Shown here: one piece after another, positions 26,278 through 35,442 of the stretch | Position numbering within the stretch: the first letter of the stretch is position 1 | How the letters are laid out: the number at the start of each line of letters is the position of its first letter | From: JBFMHP01 sp040752855 | GTDB taxonomy: Bacteria; Pseudomonadota; Gammaproteobacteria; RBG-16-57-12 | DNA: 64,000 nt | NCBI GenBank assembly: GCA_040752855.1 | Contig: JBFMHP010000001.1 | Span: 124,001 to 188,000 of the forward strand | Direction: 5' to 3' | Notes under the pieces: generated by a model | Told to the model about the DNA's origin: nothing | The model's input: the letters and a program-made list of their open reading frames with translations, nothing else | Databases searched by the model: none | Made by a program: the position numbers and the translations under genes

Positions 26278-28443
26278 ATGGAAGTGATTAAATCACTGCT
26301 ACGCGGGTTGCTCCGGATTTTCTACAACGTCGAGATCAAGGGGCTGGAGCACTTCGATCAAATCGGCGATCGCGCCATCATCGTCGCTAACCACACCTCG
26401 TTTCTCGATGCGGTGTTGCTGGCTGCGTTTCTGCCGGAAAATCTCACCTTCGCCGTCAACACCGGCATCGCCAACCGCTGGTATTTCAAGCCGTTCATGC
26501 GGATGACGCGAACCTTCCCGATGGACCCGACCAATCCGATGTCGCTCAAGTCGCTGATCCGCTATTTGGAAAAAGGCCAGAAGGTGGTGATCTTCCCTGA
26601 AGGGCGCATTACCGTCACCGGCGCACTGATGAAGATCTACGACGGCAGCGGCTTGGTTGCCGACAAGACCAACGCCACCGTGGTGCCGATCCGCATCGAT
26701 GGGGCGCAGTACACGCCGTTCTCGCGCTTGAAGGGCCGCGTGCGGTTGCGCTGGTTTCCGCGCATCAAACTGACCGTGCTGGCCCCGCGCCATATCCGCT
26801 CCCCCGAGGAAGTGAAGGGCCGCGAGCGGCGCAAGCATGCCGGCCGCATGCTCGCCGACATCATGACCGAGATGATGTTCGCCACCAGCCATTATCAACG
26901 CACGCTGTTCCAGTCACTGCTCGATGCCCAAGAGGTGCACGGCGCACAGAAAATTGTGGTGGAAGACATCGAGCGCAAGCCGCTCAGTTATCGCGGTCTA
27001 CTCACGCGCAGTTTCATCCTGGGGCGCGAGTTCACGCGCTTCACGGCGCCGAAGGAAAACGTCGGCGTGTTATTGCCCAGCATGATGAATACCGTTGCCG
27101 TGTTCATGGGGCTGCATGCCTTCGGGCGCGTGCCGGCGATGCTGAACTTCACAGTCGGCGCCAACGGCGTGGTCAAGGCGTGCGAGACGGCACAGGTCAA
27201 GCACGTGCTCACCTCGCGGCGCTTCATCAAAATGGGAAAACTCGATGAAGCCATCTCGGCGTTGGAACAGCGCGTCACCGTGCACTATCTGGAGGATTGT
27301 GCCGCATCCCTGACATTGATCGACCGGTTGCGCGGCCTGCTGTACGCGAGGTTTGCATCCTGGACCTATCATCATCACTGCGCACACGTAAATAGCAATG
27401 ATCCGGCGGTGGTGTTATTTACCTCCGGCTCAGAAGGCACGCCCAAGGGCGTGGTGCTCGCGCACGCCAATCTGCTCGCCAATCGCGAACAGCTCGCCGC
27501 GCGCGTGGATTTCAGCAGTCAGGACATCATCTTGAATGCGTTGCCGCTGTTTCATTCCTTTGGGCTGACCGCCGGCACACTGCTGCCCCTGCTCTCGGGG
27601 ATGAAGACCTTCTTCTATCCTTCGCCGCTGCACTACCGCATCGTCCCGGAGGTCGCCTACGACATCAACTCGACCATCTTGTTCGGTACCAACACCTTCC
27701 TCGCCGGTTACGCGCGCTTCGCGCATCCGTATGACTTCTACAGTATCCGCTACGTGTTCGCCGGCGCGGAAAAATTGCAAGACGACACGCGCCGCGTGTG
27801 GGCGGAGAAATTCGGCGTGCGCATATTCGAGGGCTATGGGGCCACCGAGACCAGCCCGGTGCTCTCGACCAACACCTCGATGGAGATCCAGCCCGGCAGC
27901 GTCGGCCGCCTGATGCCCGGCATCGAGTATCGGTTGGCGCCGGTGCCCGGCGTGGCCGAAGGCGGGCGCTTGCAGGTGAAAGGTCCCAACGTCATGCTCG
28001 GCTATTATCTGCATGACCAACCCGGCATACTGGTGCCGCCCAAGACCGAACACGGCCCTGGTTGGTATGACACCGGGGATATCGTCACCATCGACCAGGA
28101 CGGGTTCATCCGCATCTGCGGACGCGCCAAGCGCTTTGCCAAGATCGGCGGGGAGATGGTCTCGCTCGCCGCCGCCGAGGAGCTGGCCAGCACCACCTGG
28201 CCCAATCAGCAGCATGCGGTGGTCACCATTCCCGATACGCAGAAGGGCGAGCAGCTGGTGCTGGTCACCACTCATCCCAGCGCCGCGCGCGCCGAGCTGC
28301 TCGCGCAAGCCAAGCAGCAGCGCATCGGCGAGATCAATGTGCCGAAGAAGATCCTGATCACCAAGAAGATGCCGCTGCTCGGCACCGGCAAGATCGATTA
28401 CAAGGGCGTCGCGGAGCTGGTCAGCGCCGAGGTGACGGCATGA
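26278..28443 (+). CDS. aas: Acyltransferase/acyl-ACP synthetase fusion (Aas-like)
   Basis: Inner-membrane enzyme that re-acylates lysophospholipids and activates fatty acids. It has 721 residues, the size of E. coli Aas. Residues 1-190 form a PlsC-type acyltransferase with HTSFLD (HX4D) and FPEGRITVTG. Residues about 240-721 form an AMP-dependent ligase with FTSGSEGTPKGV, GYGATETSPV, YDTGD and a C-terminal GTGKIDYK. ATG 26278 has AAGGT 8 nt upstream; a longer frame to 26086 lacks similarity. lplT follows 112 nt downstream, separated by a REP-like repeat. In E. coli the order is lplT-aas. Confidence 0.9.
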   Translation: MEVIKSLLRGLLRIFYNVEIKGLEHFDQIGDRAIIVANHTSFLDAVLLAAFLPENLTFAVNTGIANRWYFKPFMRMTRTFPMDPTNPMSLKSLIRYLEKGQKVVIFPEGRITVTGALMKIYDGSGLVADKTNATVVPIRIDGAQYTPFSRLKGRVRLRWFPRIKLTVLAPRHIRSPEEVKGRERRKHAGRMLADIMTEMMFATSHYQRTLFQSLLDAQEVHGAQKIVVEDIERKPLSYRGLLTRSFILGREFTRFTAPKENVGVLLPSMMNTVAVFMGLHAFGRVPAMLNFTVGANGVVKACETAQVKHVLTSRRFIKMGKLDEAISALEQRVTVHYLEDCAASLTLIDRLRGLLYARFASWTYHHHCAHVNSNDPAVVLFTSGSEGTPKGVVLAHANLLANREQLAARVDFSSQDIILNALPLFHSFGLTAGTLLPLLSGMKTFFYPSPLHYRIVPEVAYDINSTILFGTNTFLAGYARFAHPYDFYSIRYVFAGAEKLQDDTRRVWAEKFGVRIFEGYGATETSPVLSTNTSMEIQPGSVGRLMPGIEYRLAPVPGVAEGGRLQVKGPNVMLGYYLHDQPGILVPPKTEHGPGWYDTGDIVTIDQDGFIRICGRAKRFAKIGGEMVSLAAAEELASTTWPNQQHAVVTIPDTQKGEQLVLVTTHPSAARAELLAQAKQQRIGEINVPKKILITKKMPLLGTGKIDYKGVAELVSAEVTA

Positions 28444-28464
28444 TCCTATTCACCAGCGCACATC

Positions 28465-28521
28465 GTAGGAGCCTGCCACGCAGGCGATTGCCGTCGGTTC
28501 GCGAGCAGGGCTCGCTCCTAC
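28465..28521. repeat. 57-nt GTAGGAGC palindromic repeat, copy 1
   Basis: Starts GTAGGAGCCTGCC and ends GGGCTCGCTCCTAC; the ends are inverted copies. It matches the copy at 50618-50674 at most positions with the same length. It lies between aas and lplT. Similar REP-type repeats are known from Pseudomonas and Xanthomonas relatives (recalled). Confidence 0.85.
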
Positions 28522-28555
28522 CACGAACGATGCCGGCGTTCGCGAGGGGATTCCG

Positions 28556-29722
28556 ATGAACCGCGGCGTCTACGCGCTGCTGTGCGCGCAATTCTTTTCC
28601 GCGTTCGCCGACAACGCCGTGCTGTTCACCGTGATCGCCATGGTGATGAAAAACGGCCAGGCCGAGGGTTGGTATGTACCCGCGCTGCAAAGCGCGTTTC
28701 TGGTGGCCTTCGTGTTGCTTGCGCCGTGGGTCGGGCCGTTCGCCGACCGCCAGCCCAAGCCGCGCGTGCTGGTGATCGGTAATCTGTTCAAGGGGCTCGG
28801 CGTGCTCGCGATCATCTTCGCGTTCGAGCCGATCATCGCCTACGCCATCATCGGCATCGGCGCGGCGATCTACGGGCCTGCGAAATATGGCCTGCTGCCA
28901 GAGATGGTCGGCCACGGCCAACTGGTCAAGGCCAATGGCCTGATCGAAGGCTCGACCATCCTCGCCATCATCCTCGGCACCGTGGTCGGGGCGAAACTCG
29001 CCGATTGGTCGATCGCGGGCGCGCTGTGGACGGTATTCGGCTGCTATCTTGTCTCGCTGGCCATCACCTATCTGATCCCGCGCCTGCCGGCGCGCGGCGC
29101 GCAAACCGCGGCCGCGCTGCCGAACTTCATCCACATGATGCGCGGATTTTTCACCACGGCCCGCGCGCGCTTTTCCATGCTCGGCGCGAGTCTCTTCTGG
29201 GGTGCATCGGCGGTGCTGCGCGTGCTACTGGTGGCCTGGGCGCCGCTGGTGCTGCACAGCAGTAACGCCAGCGATGTCGCTGAGCTCACCTTGTTTCTCG
29301 CGGTGGGCATCATCGTCGGCGCGGCCTTGGTACCAAAACTGATTCCGATCGAATATCTGCGTCGCGCGCGCATGGCTGCGTATGCCATGGGCACATTGAT
29401 CCTGGTGTTGTCGCTGGTAAGTGAGCTGTGGCCCGCGCGCGCCGTGCTGTTTTGCATCGGCATCGCCGGCGGCCTGTTCGTGGTGCCGATCAACGCCGCG
29501 CTGCAGGAGATCGGTCATCAGACCATCGGCAGCGGCGGGGCGGTGGCGCTGCAGAACTTCTTCGAGAACCTCGCCATGCTGGTGACCGTCGGCGCCTATA
29601 CCTACGCCTCGGCGCGCGGCACCGAGCCGGTGCTCGCGATCTTCGTGCTGGGGATCGTCGTGCTGATCGCCACGTTGATCGTTGCCTGGCACCTGCCGCC
29701 AGACCCGCGGCAAAAGACATGA
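28556..29722 (+). CDS. lplT: Lysophospholipid transporter LplT (MFS)
   Basis: A 388-residue major facilitator protein that flips lysophospholipids across the inner membrane for Aas to repair. The N-terminus MNRGVYALLCAQFFSAFADN is diagnostic of the family. About twelve membrane segments are visible, with PFADRQPKPRVL in the first cytoplasmic loop and YGPAKYGLLPEMVG later. ATG 28556 has GAGGGG 7 nt upstream. Its TGA (29720-29722) directly abuts the stop of the opposing histidine kinase gene. Confidence 0.92.
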   Translation: MNRGVYALLCAQFFSAFADNAVLFTVIAMVMKNGQAEGWYVPALQSAFLVAFVLLAPWVGPFADRQPKPRVLVIGNLFKGLGVLAIIFAFEPIIAYAIIGIGAAIYGPAKYGLLPEMVGHGQLVKANGLIEGSTILAIILGTVVGAKLADWSIAGALWTVFGCYLVSLAITYLIPRLPARGAQTAAALPNFIHMMRGFFTTARARFSMLGASLFWGASAVLRVLLVAWAPLVLHSSNASDVAELTLFLAVGIIVGAALVPKLIPIEYLRRARMAAYAMGTLILVLSLVSELWPARAVLFCIGIAGGLFVVPINAALQEIGHQTIGSGGAVALQNFFENLAMLVTVGAYTYASARGTEPVLAIFVLGIVVLIATLIVAWHLPPDPRQKT

Positions 29723-31972
29723 TCAGATTGGTGAAGCCGGCGTTGTGCGCAGTCCGTTGAGCTGGGTCAGCAGATAGGCGATATCGATCGGCTTTGCCTT
29801 CAAGATGAAGCCGAAGCTCTTGGATTCGTCGATCATTTCAGGTGTGACATAGGCGGATTGCACGATGATTTTTCTTGGCGCATGCGCATGAGAATGCAGC
29901 TTCTTCGCCACCGTGATGCCATCCAGCTTTGGCATCTGATAATCCAACAATGCAAGGTCATACTGATTCGTCAGCAGTTCATCCAGCGCTTGCTGTCCGT
30001 CTTCGACAAGCGTGCACATGCATTCAATCTTGTATTCGGTACCGAGCTGCTTGAACAACTCTTTCAAGATGTACTGGGTGATGGCATCATCCTCTGCGAT
30101 CAGCACCTTGAATCGGGTGTCGGCCAACAGCGCACCACCGCTCACGTCGCTCCTCTCGCTCACATGGGCATCGTGGCGATCCGGTTCTTCAGGCGCTTCT
30201 TGGTAAGGGATGGTAAACCAGAAACAGGAGCCTTCGCCCACTTTGCTATGCACACCGATCTTGCCGCCCATCAGGCGCACCAATTCGGCGGAGATCGACA
30301 GCCCCAGGCCGGCGCCCCGGTATTGCTTCGTAATGGTGTTATCGACTTGAGTAAATGGAACAAATAGTTTGGACAGGCTGGCTTCCGGGATGCCGATGCC
30401 GGTGTCTTCGACCTTGAACAACAGCATTGCCGCGTCGTTTTCAAAATGCCGGCTGACTGTTATCTTGATGTGCCCGTTTCTGGTGAATTTCACTGCGTTA
30501 TACCCCAGGTTCAGCATGACCTGAGTCAATCGCAATTCATCACACATGATTCGCTTGGCGATCTTTTCATCCACAGCGAGCTCAAGCCGTACCGATCGTT
30601 CATCCAGGTTCGGCAACAAAATATCTTTGACGTTGGCCACCAGATTGCGCACATCCATCGGATGATTGCCGATACTCACCTTGCCAGCGTTGATTCTGGA
30701 AAGGTCGAGAATATTGCCGATGATTCCGGAGAGATGAGTGGCGGCGGCATTGATTCTTTTTATGTGACCATAGTTTGCGCCTAAATCGTTCTGCCGCAGC
30801 AACATGCCGCTTAGCGCCGAGATGCTGTTAAGCGGGGTTCGGATTTCGTGGGACACGTTGGCCAAAAAGAGATCTTTTTGGCGGTTGGACTCTTCCTCGA
30901 GCTTGAGCGTTTTGATCAACGCATCCCGCTCATGATAGGTGTTGATAATATGAACATTCAGCGACAGCGCAAAGAAAAAGAGGCAGGCCACCGCGCCCAG
31001 GGAGAATATCATATGGCCTGTAATTGCATTTTGGATCACCAGGATATCGTTGATCGTTGTGCCAAAAAATACGCTCAAACTAAGCATGATGAACAGCGAA
31101 TAGGTACTTAGGCCGTCGCGAAAGATGCCATTGAAGATTCGCAAGATGCAGTAGGCGAAAAATATGAGCGTCGCTACGAATGGAACACTGGTGCCAAATT
31201 GCGCAACATCGAGACTATCGCTCAAGAGGATGATGGCGCATGCCAGAAGCAGAAACACTGAATAAGCCTGAACGGTTCTTTTGGCGGCCACGCCCAACTC
31301 ATGGAAACACCAGCCCAGGCACATCACCCCGAGCCAGAGACTAGAATCGCCCAGCTTATGTAAAGCAAGATGGGAAACTTTGAGTGAAAAGTACTCGGGT
31401 GTCGTCGAAATGAAATACACCGACAGGAGCGCGCAGCTGGCGCACAACAGAAAACACAGCCTGTTTGCCGTTTTCTTGTAAAAGATAATGAAGTACAAGG
31501 CGCATAACACCAGCAAGACGCCGGCGGCGACGATGTTCAGTGTCTCGTTGAAGAAGTTGTCCGCCAGTGGTGACTGGGAGACAGTCGGGTAGGAATTTAT
31601 TCGCGCAAAGTATCGGGCGTGAGAAAACACTTGCCAGGTCAACGATCGTCCCTGCACTTGCGCGCACTGGACAACGGGCGCCCCATAATATGACTTGATC
31701 GCTTGTGATTCCGGGGAGCCGTGTTGGGCAATGATGACGCCCTCCGCCAGCACGCGCTGCGTGGCCTCTGTCGCTTGCGGGAAATTGATATACAGCGTTG
31801 GATTATCCGCGCACCTTGTCGCGAGATCCTGGTTGACGGCTTCAAAGACATAGACATCTTCAACCAATTGCCATTTCTTGGTCACCTCCCAGTGTTCATC
31901 GGGAGGCGGCACGGTGAACGCGCCCGAGATGCCAACAAACCAAATGATGATGCTGTTCAGCCAGTCCGACAT
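29723..31972 (-). CDS. Hybrid sensor histidine kinase with membrane sensor and receiver domain
   Basis: A 749-residue hybrid sensor kinase. An extracytoplasmic N-terminal domain (about residues 22-140) is followed by six or seven membrane helices (145-350), resembling 7TM-DISM sensors. The kinase core follows: HisKA with FLANVSHEIRTPLNS, an N box (NLGYNAVKFT), VEDTGIGIP and GAGLGLSIS. The C-terminal receiver domain (from about 615) has EDD and the phospho-acceptor LLDYQMP. No output domain is present, so a separate Hpt/regulator is expected but not visible. Base composition is lower in GC than its neighbours, suggesting acquisition. The signal is unknown. Confidence 0.88.
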   Translation of the reverse strand: MSDWLNSIIIWFVGISGAFTVPPPDEHWEVTKKWQLVEDVYVFEAVNQDLATRCADNPTLYINFPQATEATQRVLAEGVIIAQHGSPESQAIKSYYGAPVVQCAQVQGRSLTWQVFSHARYFARINSYPTVSQSPLADNFFNETLNIVAAGVLLVLCALYFIIFYKKTANRLCFLLCASCALLSVYFISTTPEYFSLKVSHLALHKLGDSSLWLGVMCLGWCFHELGVAAKRTVQAYSVFLLLACAIILLSDSLDVAQFGTSVPFVATLIFFAYCILRIFNGIFRDGLSTYSLFIMLSLSVFFGTTINDILVIQNAITGHMIFSLGAVACLFFFALSLNVHIINTYHERDALIKTLKLEEESNRQKDLFLANVSHEIRTPLNSISALSGMLLRQNDLGANYGHIKRINAAATHLSGIIGNILDLSRINAGKVSIGNHPMDVRNLVANVKDILLPNLDERSVRLELAVDEKIAKRIMCDELRLTQVMLNLGYNAVKFTRNGHIKITVSRHFENDAAMLLFKVEDTGIGIPEASLSKLFVPFTQVDNTITKQYRGAGLGLSISAELVRLMGGKIGVHSKVGEGSCFWFTIPYQEAPEEPDRHDAHVSERSDVSGGALLADTRFKVLIAEDDAITQYILKELFKQLGTEYKIECMCTLVEDGQQALDELLTNQYDLALLDYQMPKLDGITVAKKLHSHAHAPRKIIVQSAYVTPEMIDESKSFGFILKAKPIDIAYLLTQLNGLRTTPASPI

Positions 31973-32010
31973 TGCGCTAAATCATCGTGTTTCAGTCATC
32001 AGTCGATTCT

Positions 32011-33633
32011 TCATCTTTTCCCGCCGTATTTCGCCACCATGCTCAGTGCTACCGCCTCGGCCACTTCGATGCCATCGATCGCGGCGGAGAGGATGCCGCC
32101 GGCGTAACCCGCGCCTTCACCGGCGGGATAGAGACCTGTGGTGTTGATGCTCTGATAATCGTCGCGATTGCGCTTGATGCGCACCGGCGATGAGGTGCGC
32201 GTCTCCACGCCGGTGAGTACGGCATCGGGCATGGCGAACCCCTTGATCTGGCGGTCGAAGGCGGGCAGGGCCTCGCGGATCGCTTCGATGGCGTAAGCGG
32301 GCAGGGCGGTGTTGAGGTTGGTGAGATGCACGCCGGGCGTGTAGGAAGGTTGCACACTGCCCAAGGCGGTCGACGGTCGACCGGCGAGGAAGTCGCCCAC
32401 GAGCTGCCCCGGCGCGTCGTAGTTGCTGCCGCCCAAGACGAAGGCGCGCGATTCGAGTTCGCGTTGCAGTTCGATGCCCGCGAGCGGATGATCGCTCGGG
32501 AAATCCTCCGGGGTGATACCCACCACGATGCCGCTGTTGGCATTGCGCTCGTTGCGCGAATACTGGCTCATGCCGTTGGTGACTACGCGTCCTTCCTCAG
32601 AGGTTGCCGCCACCACCGTGCCGCCGGGACACATGCAGAAGCTGTAGACCGCGCGGCCATTTTTGCAGTGATGGACCAGTTTGTAATCCGCCGCGCCGAG
32701 ATCGGGATGACCGGCAAATCGCCCAAAGCGGCACTGGTCGATGAGCGACTGCGGGTGTTCGATGCGAAAACCGATCGAGAACGGCTTGGCCTCGATGTAG
32801 ACGCCGCGTTCATGAAGCATTTGAAAGGTATCGCGCGCGCTATGGCCGATGGCGAGGATGACGTGATCACACGCGATGCGCTCGCCGCTCGCCAGCGCCA
32901 ATCCGCGCACCTGGCCATCGACGATATCGAGATCGGTCACGCGGCTCTCGAAGCGGAATTCGCCACCCATGGCGATGATCTCCTCGCGGATCTTCTCCAC
33001 CATTCCCACGAGGCGGAAGGTGCCGACATGCGGCTTGCTGACGAACAGGATCTCCTCCGGCGCGCCAGCCTTGACGAACTCGTGCAGCACCTTCATGCCG
33101 AGATGGCGCGGATCCTTGATCTGGGTGTGCAGTTTGCCGTCGGAGAAGGTACCGGCGCCGCCCTCGCCGAACTGCACGTTCGATTCCGGATTGAGCTTGT
33201 GATGACGCCACAGCCCCCAGGTGTCCTTGGTGCGCGCTCGCACCTCTTTGCCGCGCTCCAGGATCAGCGGCCTGAAACCCATCTGCGCGAGGATTAAGCC
33301 GGCCATGAAGCCGCACGGCCCGGTGCCAATGATCACCGGGCGCACCTGCAACTCGTCCGGGGCGCGGGTGACGAACTTGTATTCGGTATCCGGCGCCGGG
33401 GCGATGTGGCGATCCGCCTTGAAGCGCTTCAGCACTGAGGCTTCATCCGCAACCTCGACATCGAGTGTATAGACGAAGACGATCTCGTTCTTTTTGCGCG
33501 CATCATAACCACGGCGTGCGACCGCGAATCCGCGTAACACTTCCGGCGCGATCTGCAACCGGTCGAGGATCGCCGCGCGCAGCGCCTCCGGTGAGTGATC
33601 GAGCGGGAGTTTGATTTCAGTGAGTCGCAACAT
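32011..33633 (-). CDS. Uncharacterised FAD-dependent dehydrogenase (COG2509-type)
   Basis: A 540-residue flavoprotein. An N-terminal ~95-residue domain (MLRLTEIKLPLDHSPEALRA, RRGYDARKKNEIVFVYTLDV) precedes an FAD-binding fold with PVIIGTGPCGFMAGLILAQ and LERG. Later landmarks are VQFGEGGAGTFSDGKL, SFCMCPGGTVVAA, and a C-terminal YPAGEGAGYAGGILSAAIDG. This layout is widespread in bacteria but has no assigned reaction. ATG 33633 is preferred because it begins the conserved domain; the frame runs on to 33732. It is divergent from the AMP-ligase gene, sharing a region with a 10-bp inverted repeat. Confidence 0.87.
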   Translation of the reverse strand: MLRLTEIKLPLDHSPEALRAAILDRLQIAPEVLRGFAVARRGYDARKKNEIVFVYTLDVEVADEASVLKRFKADRHIAPAPDTEYKFVTRAPDELQVRPVIIGTGPCGFMAGLILAQMGFRPLILERGKEVRARTKDTWGLWRHHKLNPESNVQFGEGGAGTFSDGKLHTQIKDPRHLGMKVLHEFVKAGAPEEILFVSKPHVGTFRLVGMVEKIREEIIAMGGEFRFESRVTDLDIVDGQVRGLALASGERIACDHVILAIGHSARDTFQMLHERGVYIEAKPFSIGFRIEHPQSLIDQCRFGRFAGHPDLGAADYKLVHHCKNGRAVYSFCMCPGGTVVAATSEEGRVVTNGMSQYSRNERNANSGIVVGITPEDFPSDHPLAGIELQRELESRAFVLGGSNYDAPGQLVGDFLAGRPSTALGSVQPSYTPGVHLTNLNTALPAYAIEAIREALPAFDRQIKGFAMPDAVLTGVETRTSSPVRIKRNRDDYQSINTTGLYPAGEGAGYAGGILSAAIDGIEVAEAVALSMVAKYGGKR

Positions 33634-33661
33634 TGAAAGATCCAGCGGGAGCGTGAGATGA

Positions 33662-33745
33662 GGGTGCATTTTAGCGTCCAAATGCACCCCTGTCATGGGC
33701 GCTGACCGCGCGCCGGTAGGCGCCGCCGCCAAGCCCGCTTATAAT
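33662..33745 (+). promoter_or_regulatory. 10-bp inverted repeat and perfect -10 box in the divergent promoter region
   Basis: GGGTGCATTT (33662-33671) and AAATGCACCC (33680-33689) are perfect inverted copies with an 8-nt loop, 29 nt upstream of the FAD-dehydrogenase ATG and upstream of a TATAAT (33740-33745) for the ligase gene. No matching -35 was found at 16-18 nt, so activator dependence is possible. The repeat could be an operator for either gene. Confidence 0.4.
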
Positions 33746-33784
33746 GAGTCCGTCAAAATGCCAACTCATACGACGGTGCCGCCC

Positions 33785-35380
33785 ATGGGTACTCTACTGC
33801 ACGACCTCGTCTTTACCGCCGCACAGCGCGCGCCGGAACAAACCGCCATCAAGCACAAGCACAAGACGCTGACCTATCAAGCCTTGGCGCAAACCATCGA
33901 CCGCCTGGCCAGAGGATTGCGTGAACTCAACCTCGGCAGAGGCGAGCGCGTCGCCGTGTATCTGCCTAAATATCTCGAAACGGTGGCGGCCGTCTTTGGT
34001 ACCTCGCTGGCTGACGGCGTCATCGTGCCGATCAACCCAGTGCTTAAACCGGACCAAGTCGGCCACATCCTGAGAGATTGCAATGCGCGGATCTTGATCA
34101 CCGCGGCGCCGCGTCTCGCTCAATTGCATGACACGCTAAAATCCTGCCACGACCTGCACACCGTCATCACGCTGGAAGATACGTCGGCTGACGTGCCGGT
34201 GCATCTGAAGACCATAACCTGGCACACGGTGCTGGAGCACGCCGCCGGGCCGGCAAGCCCATCGATGAATATCGATCATGACATCGCCGCTATCCTTTAT
34301 ACCTCCGGCAGCACCGGGAAGCCTAAGGGGGTCGTGCTTTCGCACCAAAACATGATCGCCGGGGCGCACAGCGTCACCCGATATCTGAACAATACCGCGG
34401 ACGACCGCCTCCTGGCGGTGCTGCCCTTCAGCTTTGATTACGGGCTCAGCCAGTTGACCACGGCATTCACCAGCGGCGCCAGTGTGGTGCTCATGGATTA
34501 TCTGCTGCCGCGCGAGGTCCTCAATCTCGTGGCGCAGGAAGCCATCACCGGTTTGGCGGCGGTGCCTGCGTTATGGATACAGCTGGCCGAGATGGAGTGG
34601 CCGGAGGCGGCCGTGCAATCGCTGCGCTACATCACCAACTCGGGTGGCGCCATGCCGCACACCACGGTGAAAACCCTCCAGCGCCGGCTGCCCAACACCA
34701 GCATTTACCTGATGTACGGTCTGACCGAGGCCTTTCGTTCCACCTATCTGCCGCCCGACATGATCGATCACAAGCGCGGATCGATCGGCAAGGCCATTCC
34801 CAACGCCGAAATCATGGTGGTGCGCGAAGACGGCACCCCGTGCGCCCCCAACGAACCCGGCGAGTTGGTGCACCGCGGCGCGCTGGTCGCCAAGGGCTAT
34901 TGGAATCAACCCGAAAAAACGGCGGAACGATTCCGCCCGGCACCCGCGCAATCGCCCGGTCTCTCGTTGCCCGAGATCGCGGTGTGGTCAGGCGACACCG
35001 TCGTCAAGGACGAAGAGGGTTATCTCTATTTCGTGGGACGGCGGGATGAAATGATCAAGACCAGCGGCTACCGCGTCAGCCCGACGGAGATCGAGGAAGT
35101 GCTCTATGAAAGCGGCCTGGTCGGCCAGGCCGTTTGCTTGGGACTGCCGCATCCGACCCTTGGCCAAGGAATCGTGGCAGTGGTCACCAAGGCGCCCCAG
35201 CACGGCTCGCTCGACTCCCAGAGCCTGCTGCACTTCTGCAAACAGAAACTGCCCAATTTCATGGTGCCGCTGGCGATATTCGAGCGCGAGCACCTGCCCA
35301 GAAATCCCAATGGCAAGATCGATCGCAAGCTGCTCCACAGCGAAGTCGAAGATTATTTTTCAAACACCCAGGCGCCGTAG
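33785..35380 (+). CDS. AMP-dependent acyl-CoA/ACP ligase, exosortase-A-associated type
   Basis: Adenylate-forming enzyme of about 531 residues that activates a carboxylic acid with ATP, probably for loading onto CoA or an acyl carrier protein. Motifs in order: YTSGSTGKPKGVVLSHQN, MYGLTEAF, SGDTVVKDEEGYLYFVGRRD, and the C-terminal catalytic Lys in PRNPNGKIDRK. The LLHDLV start and overall pattern fit the exosortase-A-associated ligase family (TIGR03098, recalled). ATG 33785 fits a transcript from the TATAAT at 33740; ATG 33758 is the alternative. It faces an operon with an ACP, which is a likely partner. Confidence 0.85.
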   Translation: MGTLLHDLVFTAAQRAPEQTAIKHKHKTLTYQALAQTIDRLARGLRELNLGRGERVAVYLPKYLETVAAVFGTSLADGVIVPINPVLKPDQVGHILRDCNARILITAAPRLAQLHDTLKSCHDLHTVITLEDTSADVPVHLKTITWHTVLEHAAGPASPSMNIDHDIAAILYTSGSTGKPKGVVLSHQNMIAGAHSVTRYLNNTADDRLLAVLPFSFDYGLSQLTTAFTSGASVVLMDYLLPREVLNLVAQEAITGLAAVPALWIQLAEMEWPEAAVQSLRYITNSGGAMPHTTVKTLQRRLPNTSIYLMYGLTEAFRSTYLPPDMIDHKRGSIGKAIPNAEIMVVREDGTPCAPNEPGELVHRGALVAKGYWNQPEKTAERFRPAPAQSPGLSLPEIAVWSGDTVVKDEEGYLYFVGRRDEMIKTSGYRVSPTEIEEVLYESGLVGQAVCLGLPHPTLGQGIVAVVTKAPQHGSLDSQSLLHFCKQKLPNFMVPLAIFEREHLPRNPNGKIDRKLLHSEVEDYFSNTQAP

Positions 35381-35410
35381 GAGGCTGCCGCGCAGGCGAT
35401 CACCGGCATA
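35377..35410. repeat. Half copy of the GTAGGAGC repeat
   Basis: GTAGGAGGCTGCCGCGCAGG resembles the first half of the repeats at 28465 and 50618; the second half is missing. It begins inside the ligase stop codon. Probably a decayed repeat copy. Confidence 0.45.
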
Positions 35411-35442
35411 CGCAGCAGAGCCGCGCGGATACCGTCCACCGC

